This document shows positions 17,717 through 28,300 of a stretch of 64,000 bases of DNA, piece after piece (position 1 is the first letter of the stretch; the number at the start of each line of letters is the position of its first letter). The translations under genes were made by a program, and so were the position numbers. The notes beneath the pieces are model-generated. The model saw nothing but the letters and a program-made list of their open reading frames with translations. It was not told the DNA's origin and did not search any database. The stretch comes from Nostoc sp. TCL240-02 (lineage in GTDB: Bacteria; Cyanobacteriota; Cyanobacteriia; Cyanobacteriales; Nostocaceae): positions 4,836,501-4,900,500 of the forward strand of contig NZ_CP040094.1 in the NCBI RefSeq assembly GCF_013343235.1, read 5' to 3'.

Positions 17717-18979
17717 ATGTTTCCAACTGAACCAGCTGCTGTTAATAACGGGTTTGGCGCACTGCTAAAAAACCGTGGTTTTATGCTTCTGTGGATTGGG
17801 CAACTGGTGTCCCAGTTAGCAGATAAAGTTTTCTTCGTTCTGATGATTGCTCTGTTGGAGAACTACTCACCGCTTCCTGGGTTGGCACGAAACTCGATGT
17901 ATTCAACCTTGATGCTGTCCTTTACAATACCAGCAATTTTGTTCGGTTCTGCTGGTGGTATCTTTGTTGACCGCTTGCCAAAAAAGCTAATTATGGTTGG
18001 CTCAGACATTGTGCGGGGAATATTAACCCTGTGTCTTCCTTTGTTACCACGACAGTTTCTGATTCTGTTAATCCTGACTTTTGCTATCTCCACAGTGACG
18101 CAGTTTTTTGCACCAGCCGAGCAAGCAGCCATTCCCCTGTTGGTGAAGCGAGAGAATTTGTTAGCAGCCAATGCGCTGTTTAGCAGCACGATGATGGGAG
18201 CTTTAATTGTTGGCTTTGCTATAGGAGAGCCGATTTTGAGTTTAGCGAAAAGCTTAATGGGAGAAGAATACGGACAAGAGCTTATAGTTGGTGGATTATA
18301 CATATTATCGGCTGCAATCATGCAGCCAATTAAGTTTAAAGAACACAAACCCCAACAGGAACATCGAGCATCAAATCACCCTTGGACTGAATTCACAGAA
18401 AGCCTGCGCTATCTCAAGAAAAATCCTTTGATATTGAATGCCATGCTGCAACTGACAACCTTATATTGTGTGTTTGCAGCCTTAACGGTGCTGACAATTC
18501 AATTAGCTGAGGAGTTTGGTTTAAAAGAAAAACAATTTGGCTTTTTCTTAGCAGCAGCAGGGGTGGGTATGGTATTTGGCGCGGCGATTTTAGGTCACTG
18601 GGGTGATAAATTGCATCAAAAGCCCTTACCTTTAATTGGTTTTTTGATGATGGCATTGGTTTTAGGCGTGTTCACTTTTACGCACAACTTATTACTAGCG
18701 CTAGGACTCTGTGCAGTTTTGGGTGTAGGTGCTGCCCTAATTGGTGTACCTATGCAAACTTTAATTCAACAGCAAACACCATCTACCATGCACGGTAAAG
18801 TATTTGGCTTTCAAAATCATGCCGTCAACATCGCTCTGGCGTTACCCCTGGCAATTACTGGGCCATTAACTGATGCTCTGGGCTTGCGAACTGTGCTTGT
18901 AGCAATGAGTGTTGTTGTCGTAGTTGTTGGTGTTTGGGCTTGGCAAAATACCCGCAAAGTCTTGCAAGACGTACTTTAA
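17717..18979 (+). CDS. Major facilitator superfamily transporter
   Basis: 420 residues with about 12 hydrophobic segments. The loop FVDRLPKKLIMVGSD after the second or third segment is the motif-A-like region of the family, and GHWGDKLHQKPL is its second-half counterpart. The architecture resembles the enterobactin-exporter/macrolide-efflux-type MFS group (IGQLVSQLADKVFFVLM at the start), so export of a small molecule is likely; the substrate is unknown. ATG at 17717. The upstream gap is filled by tandem heptamers, so co-transcription with the 16909 gene is doubtful. Confidence 0.9.
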   Translation: MFPTEPAAVNNGFGALLKNRGFMLLWIGQLVSQLADKVFFVLMIALLENYSPLPGLARNSMYSTLMLSFTIPAILFGSAGGIFVDRLPKKLIMVGSDIVRGILTLCLPLLPRQFLILLILTFAISTVTQFFAPAEQAAIPLLVKRENLLAANALFSSTMMGALIVGFAIGEPILSLAKSLMGEEYGQELIVGGLYILSAAIMQPIKFKEHKPQQEHRASNHPWTEFTESLRYLKKNPLILNAMLQLTTLYCVFAALTVLTIQLAEEFGLKEKQFGFFLAAAGVGMVFGAAILGHWGDKLHQKPLPLIGFLMMALVLGVFTFTHNLLLALGLCAVLGVGAALIGVPMQTLIQQQTPSTMHGKVFGFQNHAVNIALALPLAITGPLTDALGLRTVLVAMSVVVVVVGVWAWQNTRKVLQDVL

Positions 18980-19111
18980 TTAATGTAGGCTAATAATCTA
19001 GATTTATATTTAATATAAAAATTAATCAGGTTTTCATTGAAGTTTTCAACTAAAATGAAATCTTAACTACAGAATTCAGCATTAACTTTAGCTATAGTCT
19101 GAGGTTTGACC

Positions 19112-21025
19112 GTGCGTTCACGAAGTGTCTCCGCAGGAGAATCGCTCTCCCCAATTAGTCTCACACAAACTGAGAATCAAAAACAGTCTCGTGCTTCTAG
19201 CCCGCCAATCGTGCCCAAACGTGCATCTGGCGGTTTTGCTCTCCTTGACAGCCTTCATCGCCACGGCGTTGATTATATTTTTGGTTATCCTGGTGGGGCA
19301 ATTCTACCAATTTATGACGACCTGTATAAGGTGGAAGCAACTGGTGCTATTAAGCATATTCTCGTGAGACACGAACAAGGCGCAGCCCACGCCGCAGACG
19401 GTTACGCCCGTGCAACTGGGAAGGTAGGAGTATGCTTTGGCACTTCTGGTCCAGGAGCAACCAACTTGGTGACAGGGATCGCCACCGCCTACATGGATTC
19501 AATCCCAATGATTGTGGTTACGGGGCAGGTAGCACGGCCGTCCATTGGTACAGATGCCTTTCAGGAAACCGATATTTACGGCATTACGCTACCCATCGTG
19601 AAGCACTCTTATGTAGTGCGTGACCCCAAAGACATGGCGCGAATTGTCGCCGAAGCTTTCCACATCGCTAGCACTGGACGACCAGGGCCAGTTTTAATTG
19701 ATGTGCCCAAGGATGTAGCTTTAGAAGAATTTGACTATGTACCTGTAAAACCAGGTTCAGTAAAGTTACGCGGTTATCGTCCCACCGTGAAGGGAAATCC
19801 CCGGCAAATTAACGCTGCAATTCAGTTGATTACTGAAAGTCGCCGTCCTCTACTGTATATCGGTGGTGGTGCGATCGCAGCTGGTGCCCATGAAGAAATC
19901 AAAGAACTAGCTGAATTATTCAACATTCCTGTCACCACCACCTTAATGGGGATCGGTGCATTTGACGAACATCATCCCCTAGCTTTGGGAATGTTGGGGA
20001 TGCACGGCACTGCTTACGCTAACTTTGCCGTTAGTGATTGTGATTTGCTAATTTGCATTGGCGCTAGATTTGACGATCGCGTTACAGGCAAATTAGACGA
20101 ATTCGCCTCCCGCGCGAAAGTCATTCACATCGACATCGATCCTGCTGAAGTCGGCAAAAACCGGATTCCCGAAGTGCCCATCGTCGGCGATGTGCGGAAC
20201 GTTTTAGTAGACTTGTTGCGTCGCTGCAAAGAAACAGGCGTTAAGGCTACACCTAATCAAAACCAAGAGTGGTTAAATTTAGTCAACCGTTGGCGCGAAG
20301 AGTATCCTCTCATAGTGCCACATCACGCCGACAGCATTTCCCCCCAAGAAGTGATTGTAGAAGTCAATAGCCAAGCACCCAACGCTTTCTACACCACAGA
20401 TGTGGGACAACATCAAATGTGGTCAGCACAATTCCTCAAAAACGGCCCAAGGCGCTGGATTTCTAGCGCTGGTTTGGGAACGATGGGTTTTGGCTTACCT
20501 GCGGCAATGGGCGCGAAAGTGGCATTTCCTGATGAAGAAGTCATCTGTATTAGCGGTGATGCCAGTTTCCAAATGTGTTTGCAAGAACTTGGTACACTTG
20601 CACAGTATGGAATAAATGTCAAGACAATAATTATCAATAACGGCTGGCAAGGGATGGTGCGACAGTGGCAGCAAGCCTTCTATGGTGAGCGTTACTCATG
20701 CTCCAACATGGAAGTAGGGATGCCAGACGTAGAGTTGTTAGCAAAAGCTTATGGCATTAAGGGTATGGTAATTAGCGATCGCAGTCAATTAAAAGATGCG
20801 ATCGCCGAAATGCTGGCACACAAAGGGCCAGTAATCTTAAATGTCCACGTCACCAGAGACGAAAACTGCTATCCAATGGTAGTCCCTGGCAAGAGCAACG
20901 CTCAAATGGTTGGCTTGCAAAAGCTATCGCCCAAAGCAGCAGCAGAGCCAGTTTATTGTAGTAACTGCAATGCCAAAAATGCTCCTAACCACAACTTCTG
21001 CGCTGAGTGTGGGACAAAGTTGTAA
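19112..21025 (+). CDS. ilvB: Acetolactate synthase large subunit with C-terminal zinc ribbon
   Basis: Thiamine-diphosphate enzyme that joins two pyruvates (or pyruvate and 2-oxobutyrate) in branched-chain amino acid synthesis. Landmarks: [18 protein letters not shown], the TPP glutamate in [16 protein letters not shown], and the GDG-type motif as [16 protein letters not shown] with [13 protein letters not shown]. The frame starts at TTG 19106, but GTG 19112 follows GAGG by 7 bases and is preferred (637 residues). Beyond the normal end of AHAS the protein adds CSNC...CAEC, cysteines 618, 621, 632 and 635 of the longer frame, a treble-clef-like zinc ribbon. The regulatory subunit gene is not in the window. 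A strong terminator follows. Confidence 0.95.
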   Translation: MRSRSVSAGESLSPISLTQTENQKQSRASSPPIVPKRASGGFALLDSLHRHGVDYIFGYPGGAILPIYDDLYKVEATGAIKHILVRHEQGAAHAADGYARATGKVGVCFGTSGPGATNLVTGIATAYMDSIPMIVVTGQVARPSIGTDAFQETDIYGITLPIVKHSYVVRDPKDMARIVAEAFHIASTGRPGPVLIDVPKDVALEEFDYVPVKPGSVKLRGYRPTVKGNPRQINAAIQLITESRRPLLYIGGGAIAAGAHEEIKELAELFNIPVTTTLMGIGAFDEHHPLALGMLGMHGTAYANFAVSDCDLLICIGARFDDRVTGKLDEFASRAKVIHIDIDPAEVGKNRIPEVPIVGDVRNVLVDLLRRCKETGVKATPNQNQEWLNLVNRWREEYPLIVPHHADSISPQEVIVEVNSQAPNAFYTTDVGQHQMWSAQFLKNGPRRWISSAGLGTMGFGLPAAMGAKVAFPDEEVICISGDASFQMCLQELGTLAQYGINVKTIIINNGWQGMVRQWQQAFYGERYSCSNMEVGMPDVELLAKAYGIKGMVISDRSQLKDAIAEMLAHKGPVILNVHVTRDENCYPMVVPGKSNAQMVGLQKLSPKAAAEPVYCSNCNAKNAPNHNFCAECGTKL

Positions 21026-21051
21026 CACTTTTTGAGAATTAAATAGTTTTT

Positions 21052-21084
21052 ATACGCAGAGAGATGTCTCTCTGCGTATTTTTT
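21052..21084 (+). terminator. Rho-independent terminator of ilvB
   Basis: 13-bp perfect stem ATACGCAGAGAGA / TCTCTCTGCGTAT with a 2-base apex gap followed by six Ts, 27 bases past the ilvB stop. Confidence 0.93.
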
Positions 21085-21191
21085 ATGAAGAAATATTTAT
21101 ACCAATGTATTTTTCTCCATTATTTTGGGAATCCTAAATTTTAGGAAGCATTTTACTTCCTGAAATATCACGTAACTTTTAGAGGATAATT

Positions 21192-21647
21192 ATGTCTAAA
21201 CGCAAGTTGCCCAAAGGCCGTAGTATTAGTTCAGTTGCTCTAGAACCAGAAGTTGCGATCGCAATCCTTGGACTATTTTCCGCAGCAGCCGATGGTGAAG
21301 GTATTTCTTCAACAGAAGAATATGCTTTAAGTGAATTTCTCGGTCGGGTTGACTTATTTGAAGATTATTCTGAAGAAGACTTTGAAGAATTGACCGAAAA
21401 AGTCGTCAGTTTGATTGAAGAAGAAGAACCGGAAGATTTAATCGCCCAGTCCATCGAATCCTTACCCAATAGAGGCTATCGTGAAGCTGCATACATCACA
21501 GCTATCTTAGTGGTGGGGATTGATGAAGAAGTACCCGAAGCAGAACAAGATTATATCTCTGAGCTTCAGGAAGCCTTAAATATTTCAGACGAACGCGCAC
21601 AAGAACTTATAGACGCAGTGTTTGGAGAAGAAGAGGAAGAAGAGTAA
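21192..21647 (+). CDS. TerB-like acidic protein
   Basis: 151 residues. Residues 18-140 have the all-helical TerB pattern: EPEVAIAILGLFSAAADGEGISSTEEYALSEFL is the acidic helix-loop region (quoted in part: LFSAAADGEGISSTEEYAL), with a second similar half GIDEEVPEAEQDYISEL. The end is a run of glutamates. TerB proteins bind metal ions and belong to tellurite/stress-response systems; no other ter genes are nearby, so the role is open. ATG 21192 preceded by AGAGGA. Monocistronic, between two terminators. Confidence 0.75.
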   Translation: MSKRKLPKGRSISSVALEPEVAIAILGLFSAAADGEGISSTEEYALSEFLGRVDLFEDYSEEDFEELTEKVVSLIEEEEPEDLIAQSIESLPNRGYREAAYITAILVVGIDEEVPEAEQDYISELQEALNISDERAQELIDAVFGEEEEEE

Positions 21648-21735
21648 TCCTTTTTGAATTGTAACCTCAGTCATCTACCATCATTAATTTGAGGCTGCTA
21701 ATTAAGAGTATGAAATAATTTTGTTTGAGTTATTC

Positions 21736-21765
21736 AGATTCCCAACTTCATGAAGTTGGGAATCT
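21736..21765. terminator. Bidirectional terminator, 15-bp perfect palindrome
   Basis: AGATTCCCAACTTCA is followed directly by its reverse complement TGAAGTTGGGAATCT. It sits midway between the convergent TerB-like gene and the minus-strand membrane protein gene. Confidence 0.85.
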
Positions 21766-21796
21766 TACACATTATCAAAATTAAACTGATAGAGTA

Positions 21797-22462
21797 TTAA
21801 TTAGAAATTGGTACATTTTTAAATGCAGCTGTATCTGGCACAAAAATGTCCAAATTATTGATACCATCGGGAACTCTTAGCCAGATATAAGCATCTGCGG
21901 AGGCTTGTGGGCGTACTTGAAACAAAGAAACGCTTCCTGTTGAACGATTAAGAGCAACTCCCTTGTAGGTTACACTAGTTTCAGGATTGCGGGCTGTTGT
22001 ACTAGCAACCGATATAATATCACCACCAACAACTCCGTCTGTGGCAAGGCGACGAATACGCATTTGCAGATTTACCACATCACGGTTTCCAGTTTCTGGA
22101 TCTTTAATTCGCTTTGCTGAAAGTAACTCAACTTCTGCCTTTTTGCCAAAAGCAGGCTGCACAAATTGACCAGGGCTAATTGCTGAAGTTGTAGGACTAA
22201 TTGGCGATGGGGAGGCCGTTGCTTGGGGAGAAGTTGTAGCTGTAGGACTTGGCACTTGAGTCGGAATGGTGTTACTGACTGAATTAGTAGCATTTAGTGT
22301 CTGCCGTAAGGTGAAAACTTCATAAGCTACATAGCCACTACATCCCAAAGCCAAAGTAGATAGTAATACAGCTACACCAGATAAAAATGTACTCACACCG
22401 TTGCCTCGATTCCGTATTTCTGTATGTACAGGTTGACTTACGTTTCTATTTTGTAGTCCCAT
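21797..22462 (-). CDS. Membrane-anchored hypothetical protein with Pro/Ser/Thr linker
   Basis: 221 residues, function unknown. A single hydrophobic segment (about 23-48, FLSGVAVLLSTLALGCSGYV) follows a short polar N-terminus, so the protein is probably anchored with its bulk outside the cytoplasm. Residues 65-95 form a low-complexity linker of Pro, Ser, Thr and Ala. The C-terminal domain (about 100-221) is beta-rich: VELLSAKRIKDPETGNRDVV, LQMRIRRL, VTYKGVALN and AYIWLRVPDGINNLDIFVP, recalling DUF4352-like immunoglobulin-type extracellular domains, but this is only a resemblance. ATG at 22462. Confidence 0.7.
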   Translation of the reverse strand: MGLQNRNVSQPVHTEIRNRGNGVSTFLSGVAVLLSTLALGCSGYVAYEVFTLRQTLNATNSVSNTIPTQVPSPTATTSPQATASPSPISPTTSAISPGQFVQPAFGKKAEVELLSAKRIKDPETGNRDVVNLQMRIRRLATDGVVGGDIISVASTTARNPETSVTYKGVALNRSTGSVSLFQVRPQASADAYIWLRVPDGINNLDIFVPDTAAFKNVPISN

Positions 22463-22477
22463 AAATTATGTTTGTGC

Positions 22478-22512
22478 GTAGGCGCAGCCCTTCGGCTGCG
22501 CTCAGGAACCAC
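22478..22512. repeat. Small dispersed repeat with hairpin
   Basis: GCGCAGCC CTTC GGCTGCGC (22482-22501) forms an 8-bp GC-rich stem with a tetraloop inside the module GTGCGTAGGCGCAGCCCTTC. It lies just upstream of the 22462 start and could fold in its leader. Confidence 0.7.
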
Positions 22513-22654
22513 CCGTCGTAGACATCGCCCACATATGAAACATGTGAACATCTTCCTTATACTAGTTAAGTAACTTTACTGAGCCAATTCTTCTCTCTCC
22601 GGAAAGAAGTTGTTGGCAAACTAAAAATATCTATCTTTGGGATGGGGAGAATTG

Positions 22655-24124
22655 GTGAAACTTAAGACTTTCAATCAACCACTGGGTATTTTGTTAATAT
22701 TCTTGACTAGCCAGATAGGATTTAGTTGTATTGCGAAAGCACAAACCCAAGTCGCGCCAACAACCAGTACAAAATCAATTTGCTCTACCCAACTGGGAAC
22801 AGCTATAGATGGTGTCATCAATCGTCCTTTATTTAGTCGGGTGCGTTGGGGAATTTTGGTACAACCTCTGTCAACGGGGTCAACTCTTTATAGTCGGGAT
22901 GCTCAGAAATATTTTATTCCCGCCTCTAACCTTAAATTACTGACAACAGCAGCTGCATTGCAGCAATTGGGTGCTAATTTTCGGATTCGCACCTCTATTT
23001 ATCAGAATGGCAATGGTGTTTTACGTGTTGTCGGTAGGGGAGATCCCAGCTTAAGTGATACTCAACTGCAAACATTAGCACAGCAGCTAAAACAAAAAGG
23101 TATTACTCAAATTCAGAGATTAATAGCTGATGATAGTTATATTCAAGGTGATATTGTTAACCCCACCTGGCAATGGGAAGATGTACAGTCAGACTATGGC
23201 GCACCAGTCAGCAGCTTTATTCTCAATCAAAATATTTTTAGCTTAAAACTTGTACCGCAGGCTGTAGGTAAATCCTTACAAGTAGTGTGGATTGATCCTG
23301 GCGAGGCGAAACAGTGGCGGACAATTAATCAGTCAATAACGGTTGCCCAAAATCAACCAACTTACGTCAACGTTACCCGCGAATTATCAGGAACAGCATT
23401 ACGAATTCAAGGACAACTAACAACAAATTCTGAACCGTCTTTAATCGATTTGCCTGTAATTGACCCTAATTATTACTTCTTACGACGCTTCCGTGCTGCT
23501 TTGGCAACAGAAAAAATTCCTTTGGGGCAAACATTAGTGGTAACTGGTGGTGTTCATCAAGAGGAAATAGCTTTTGTAGAGTCACCACCTTTATCTGAAT
23601 TATTAATGGAAACCCTTCAGAATAGTAATAATCTTTATGCTGAGGCACTATTGAGAGCATTAGCTGGAGAAAAACCCAGAGTGAAAACTAAAACTAGCGT
23701 TGATGTTGGTTTAGAAGCTGTCAAAGCGAGTTTAACTCAATTGGGAGTTGATCCAGCAAATTATATTTTAGTAGATGGTTCGGGTTTATCACGTCGGAAC
23801 TTAGCGACACCAGAAGCTTTTGTACAAACTTTGCGAGGGATGGCAAGAACACCAGCAGGATATGTGTATCGCGCATCTTTACCCGTAGCAGGTAAAATTG
23901 GAACCTTAAAAGGGCGCTTTCAAAACACATCTGCTGAGGGCATTGTGCAAGCAAAAACAGGTACATTAACTGGTGTAGTTTCTCTATCTGGATATATAAA
24001 TGCGCCTAAATATGAGCCGTTAGTTTTTAGTATTATTGTGAATCAATCGGAGCAACCTGCAACTATTCTGCGTCAGGCTATTGATGAAATCGTTGTGTTG
24101 TTAACGCAGTTGCAGCGTTGTTAA
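22655..24124 (+). CDS. dacB: D-alanyl-D-alanine carboxypeptidase/endopeptidase, PBP4 (S13) family
   Basis: Periplasmic penicillin-binding protein that trims or cleaves peptidoglycan peptides. The frame opens at a TTG at 22637, but GTG 22655 (MKLKTFNQPLG) follows GGAG by 5 bases and places the signal peptide correctly, giving 489 residues. The three active-site motifs are present: SNLK (Ser91, Lys94 counted from the GTG) after the strand YFIPA, SNN in ETLQNSNNLYAEALL, and KTGT in IVQAKTGTLTG. The length between motifs 1 and 2 fits the S13 insertion domains. It is monocistronic. Confidence 0.92.
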   Translation: MKLKTFNQPLGILLIFLTSQIGFSCIAKAQTQVAPTTSTKSICSTQLGTAIDGVINRPLFSRVRWGILVQPLSTGSTLYSRDAQKYFIPASNLKLLTTAAALQQLGANFRIRTSIYQNGNGVLRVVGRGDPSLSDTQLQTLAQQLKQKGITQIQRLIADDSYIQGDIVNPTWQWEDVQSDYGAPVSSFILNQNIFSLKLVPQAVGKSLQVVWIDPGEAKQWRTINQSITVAQNQPTYVNVTRELSGTALRIQGQLTTNSEPSLIDLPVIDPNYYFLRRFRAALATEKIPLGQTLVVTGGVHQEEIAFVESPPLSELLMETLQNSNNLYAEALLRALAGEKPRVKTKTSVDVGLEAVKASLTQLGVDPANYILVDGSGLSRRNLATPEAFVQTLRGMARTPAGYVYRASLPVAGKIGTLKGRFQNTSAEGIVQAKTGTLTGVVSLSGYINAPKYEPLVFSIIVNQSEQPATILRQAIDEIVVLLTQLQRC

Positions 24125-24198
24125 GAAATATTTAAAGATGCAAAATTTTGTGTCTCTACATTTACTTACCCTGATAAATAATTATAGCGATCGCAGTA

Positions 24199-24726
24199 TC
24201 AAACGATCAGAGATTGGTTCTGCCATAAATTATTGTCAAAAATTCTAAGTCCCATTATTACTAAATCTCGTTCAACGCTGTCAATTTCGGCAACTTTAGG
24301 TAAATGTCCCCAAGGTTGAAAACCAAATGTTTTAAAAAGGTTTAAACTAGGCTCATTGTGGGCAAAGATGAAGCCTAGTAGGGTATTTAAACCCAAACTA
24401 CGGCTTTCGCTAATTGCTTGTCCTAATAGTTGTCGTCCCAAACCACAGCGATGAAATTGAGGGGCTATATAAATACTAATTTCAGCAGTCGTATTATAGG
24501 CGGGCCGCCCATAAAAGGATTGGAAACTAAGCCATCCAGCAATTACTCCCTCCACTTCGATTACCCAAAGCGGGCGTTGTGAAGGCGATCGCGCCCTAAA
24601 CCAAGGAAGGCGACTTTCCACAGACACTGGCTCTAAATCAGCAGTTGCCATACAGCTAGGAATTGCAGCATTATAAATTGCCACAATTGCAGGTAAGTCA
24701 GTTTCAGTCGCATGGCGAATAGTCAT
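24199..24726 (-). CDS. GNAT N-acetyltransferase (phosphinothricin acetyltransferase-like)
   Basis: 175 residues. Starts MTIRHATETDLPAIVAIYN, typical of the Pat/Bar group; the acetyl-CoA loop is QFHRCGLGRQLL (residues about 95-106) and NEPSLNLFKTFGFQPWGHLP is the conserved C-terminal helix-strand. It would transfer acetyl from acetyl-CoA to an amine, perhaps a methionine sulfoximine-like or amino-acid-like compound. It converges on dacB. ATG at 24726. Confidence 0.88.
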   Translation of the reverse strand: MTIRHATETDLPAIVAIYNAAIPSCMATADLEPVSVESRLPWFRARSPSQRPLWVIEVEGVIAGWLSFQSFYGRPAYNTTAEISIYIAPQFHRCGLGRQLLGQAISESRSLGLNTLLGFIFAHNEPSLNLFKTFGFQPWGHLPKVAEIDSVERDLVIMGLRIFDNNLWQNQSLIV

Positions 24727-24810
24727 TGCTACCGTCTCGGAAAAAATCTTGAGAAAATATTCAAAAATAATACAGCGTTACGCAAGCCGAAACACACCCT
24801 TCTCTCTTAG

Positions 24811-24953
24811 AAAAAGTCGTATCGTAGCGCCGCTTGGATAGTAGCCGCAGTTCCTCCAGTTCACCCACCAACAACTAAGACATCAAGAGTCGAAATATAG
24901 CGATCGCTGTCCTCGTCAAAATCATCCACAAGGCTTAGATTGCAAAGTTTGTC
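24811..24953 (-). pseudogene. Remnant of an FAD-dependent oxidoreductase N-terminus
   Basis: Read on the minus strand, the frame ending near 24811 gives STLDVLVVGG, a stop (TGA at 24861-24863), then TGGTAATIQAALR. The intact motif DVLVVGGGTGGTAAAIQAA is the dinucleotide-binding start of a family of FAD oxidoreductases. Here one glycine codon GGA has become TGA and the rest of the gene is missing; the frame hits further stops on both sides. It is a short gene fossil in the 668-bp gap (24727-25394) ahead of the RND pump. I see nothing else in that gap. Confidence 0.55.
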
Positions 24954-25394
24954 TTATCCTATATGGCTCTTATGGCTCTCATTTTATAATTCACCTCTAG
25001 AAATCAGCTTTTGTCCAGAATTTTGTATAAGATATCACGTATTTTTTTAAGTAAAGTATAGGATCTTGCATTTTACACAGGTGTATGCAAAGATAAATCC
25101 ACATAAGTACTGCAAATCTATCGAATTACCGTACTAAATGGCATTCAATGCTTGCTTTTAAATCTAGCTGATTGCAAATGAAAGCGTTCGGCAAATATTA
25201 ATTTGGCAATGAATCAAGGGAATTCCAAGAAATAAATTATCCCGCTTGAATTTGTTGATAATTAACTATCAACAGTTCGCAGCAAAGAATTACAATCGGA
25301 TATTTTTTATTTTAGAGTCCCAAACAAAAATCAAAATTTACTTTAGTTAAATCGCCCTGACTGAAGAAGAAAGAATAATTTAAACGAAAAAACA

Positions 25395-28300
25395 ATGTGG
25401 ATTGTTAAACTTGCTCTTCGTCGCCCCTACACCTTTGTAATTACTTCTATACTTATTTTTGTTTTAGGAGTAGTTACTATTACGCGCATGGCAACGGACA
25501 TTTTTCCAGAAATTAATATTCCTGTTGTCAGTGTAATTTGGTCTTATAGTGGTGTATCACCAGAAGAAATGGAACAGCGTATTGTTACGACTAGTGAACG
25601 CTCTTTTACAACCACTGTCAACGATATTGAACACATCGAATCACAATCACTCAATGGTGTTAGCGTCATTAAAGTTTTCTTCCAACCAGGAGCAAAAATT
25701 GAAGCAGCAGTAGCTCAACTTACCTCTAATACTCAAACAATTCTTCGAGGTTTACCTCCAGGAATTACACCTCCTTTAATTATTCGCTACAATGCCTCTA
25801 ATGTGCCCATTCTTCAGCTAAGTGTTAGCAGCACATCCCTATCAGAGCAAGAACTTTACGATAACGGCAATAATTTTCTGCGGACTCAGCTAGCGACTGT
25901 TCAAGGTGCATCTGTACCATTACCTTATGGAGGTAAACCTCGGCAAATTATGGTAGACATTGACCCGCAGGCACTATTTGCCAAAGGTCTTTCAGCTACA
26001 GATGTCACAACCGCAATCAGCGCCCAAAATCTTATCTTACCTGGGGGAAATGCCAAATTAGGCGATCGCGAGTACAGTGTTCGACTCAATAGTAGTCCCC
26101 AAGTCTTAGACGCGTTAAACAATTTACCCATTAAACAAATTAACGGCACTGTAATTTATATACGTGATGTTGCCCAAGTCCATGATGGCTTTGCAGTACA
26201 GAACAATATCGTTCGTCGAGATGGACGGCGGTCTAGTTTATTAACTATTCTCAAAAATGGTAGTGCTTCAACTTTAGATGTTGTAGCTAGAGTCAAAGAA
26301 AGACTACCAAAAATTCAAGCTACATTACCTAAAGAATTAGATTTAGAAATCTTATTTGACCAATCGATATTTGTTAAAGCTTCCATCCACGGAGTATTAA
26401 CCGAAGGATTGATTGCTGCTTGTTTAACTGCCGCGATGATTTTATTATTTTTAGGCAGTTGGCGTAGCACTTTAATTGTGGCAATTTCCATTCCTTTATC
26501 AATTCTTTGTTCTATTATTGCTTTGCGATTGATAGGACAGACTCTAAATATTATGACTTTGGGAGGTCTATCTTTAGCAGTTGGGATTTTAGTTGATGAT
26601 GCCACAGTAGAAATTGAAAATATTCATCGGAATTTAGGACAAGGAAAACCTCTGCAACAAGCTATTTTAGATGGCGCACAACAAATAGCTGTTCCGGCTT
26701 TCATTTCTACCTTGGCAATTTGTATTGTTTTTATTCCAATTATCTTTTTAACTGGAGTAGCACAATCGCTATTTATGCCTTTAGGAATGGCGGTTGTTTT
26801 TGCTATGCTTGCCTCCTATCTACTGTCGCGGACAGTAGTACCAATGTTGGCAAAGTTTTTGCTTGCGAAGGAACTACATCTTTATACTGAACATGAAAAT
26901 CTAGAGAATAACAGTAATGGTCATGTAATTACCAAAAAAGATATTTTCTGGCGAATTCATGAGCAGTTTAACCGCCAATTTGAGAAATTTCGCCAAAACT
27001 ATCGAAATACTTTAGCCAAAGCTCTAAATCATCGCGGTGTAGTTTTTGCAATGTTTGGTGCTTTTTGGGTAAGCGCTTTAGTTTTACTACCTTTTGTCGG
27101 TCAAGATTTTTTCCCGCAAGTAGATGCAGGTCAGTTTCGGTTGCATGTCCGCGCTCCTGCGGGAACACGACTTGAAAAGACAGAACAGATTTTTACTCAA
27201 GTTGAAAATGAGATTCGCCAGGTTATTCCTGAGCAAGAATTAGAAATTATTCTTGACAATATTGGTTTACCTGTAGGTGGAGTCAACCTGGCTTTTAGCG
27301 ACACAGCAACCATTGGCGCTGGTGATGGAGAAATTCTTGTAGGTCTTAAAGAAGGTAAACATCATTCTACTTGGCAATATGTTAGACAACTACGCCAAAC
27401 ATTAACCGCCCAATTTCCTGAATTAACCTTCTTTTTCCAACCTGCGGATATAGTAACTCAAATTCTCAATTTTGGTTTACCAGCGCCTATTGATATTCAG
27501 GTCATAGGCCCAGCTAAAAATCGTCGGGATAACTACAAAATTGCCAAACAAATCAAAAACCAAATAGCTCAAATTCCGGGAGCAGTTGATGTTCATTTAC
27601 ATCAAGTCGTCGATGCTCCAGACCTACGTATTAATGTAGATCGTTCTCAAGCACAACGTAGCGGTTTAACTCAACGAGATGTTGCCAATAACCTACTCAC
27701 ATCATTAAGTTCTAGTGGTCAAACATCACCTAATTTTTGGCTCGATCCTATTAAAGGAGTCAGTTATCTAATAGCAGTACAAGTTCCTCAGTACAAACTT
27801 AACTCGCTAGAAAAAATTCAGAATACTCCTGTAGCTAACGGTTCTAGCTCGTCACAACTTTTAAGCAATCTTGCTGTTGTTAAGCGTGGGAAAGCTCCTG
27901 CTGTTGTTAATCATTACAATGTACAGCCTGTATTTAATATTTACGCCAATGTTCAAGGTCGTGATTTAGGTGGTGTAGCCAACGATATTTATAAAATAGT
28001 TGGACAATTTCAGCAGAAGTTACCACGTGGCTCATCAATCATAGTGAAAGGCCAAGTAGAAACAATGAATTCATCTTTTCTAGGATTAGAAGTAGGATTG
28101 ATATTTGCTATTGGATTAGTTTATTGCTTAATAGTAGTCAATTTTCAATCTTGGATTGATCCATTCATTATTATGATGGCACTGCCAAATGCTTTAGCAG
28201 GAATTGTTTGGATACTATTTGTGACGAATACAACGTTTAGTGTACCTTCTTTGATGGGTGCAATTATGAGTATTGGTGTTGCTACTGCCAATAGTATTTT

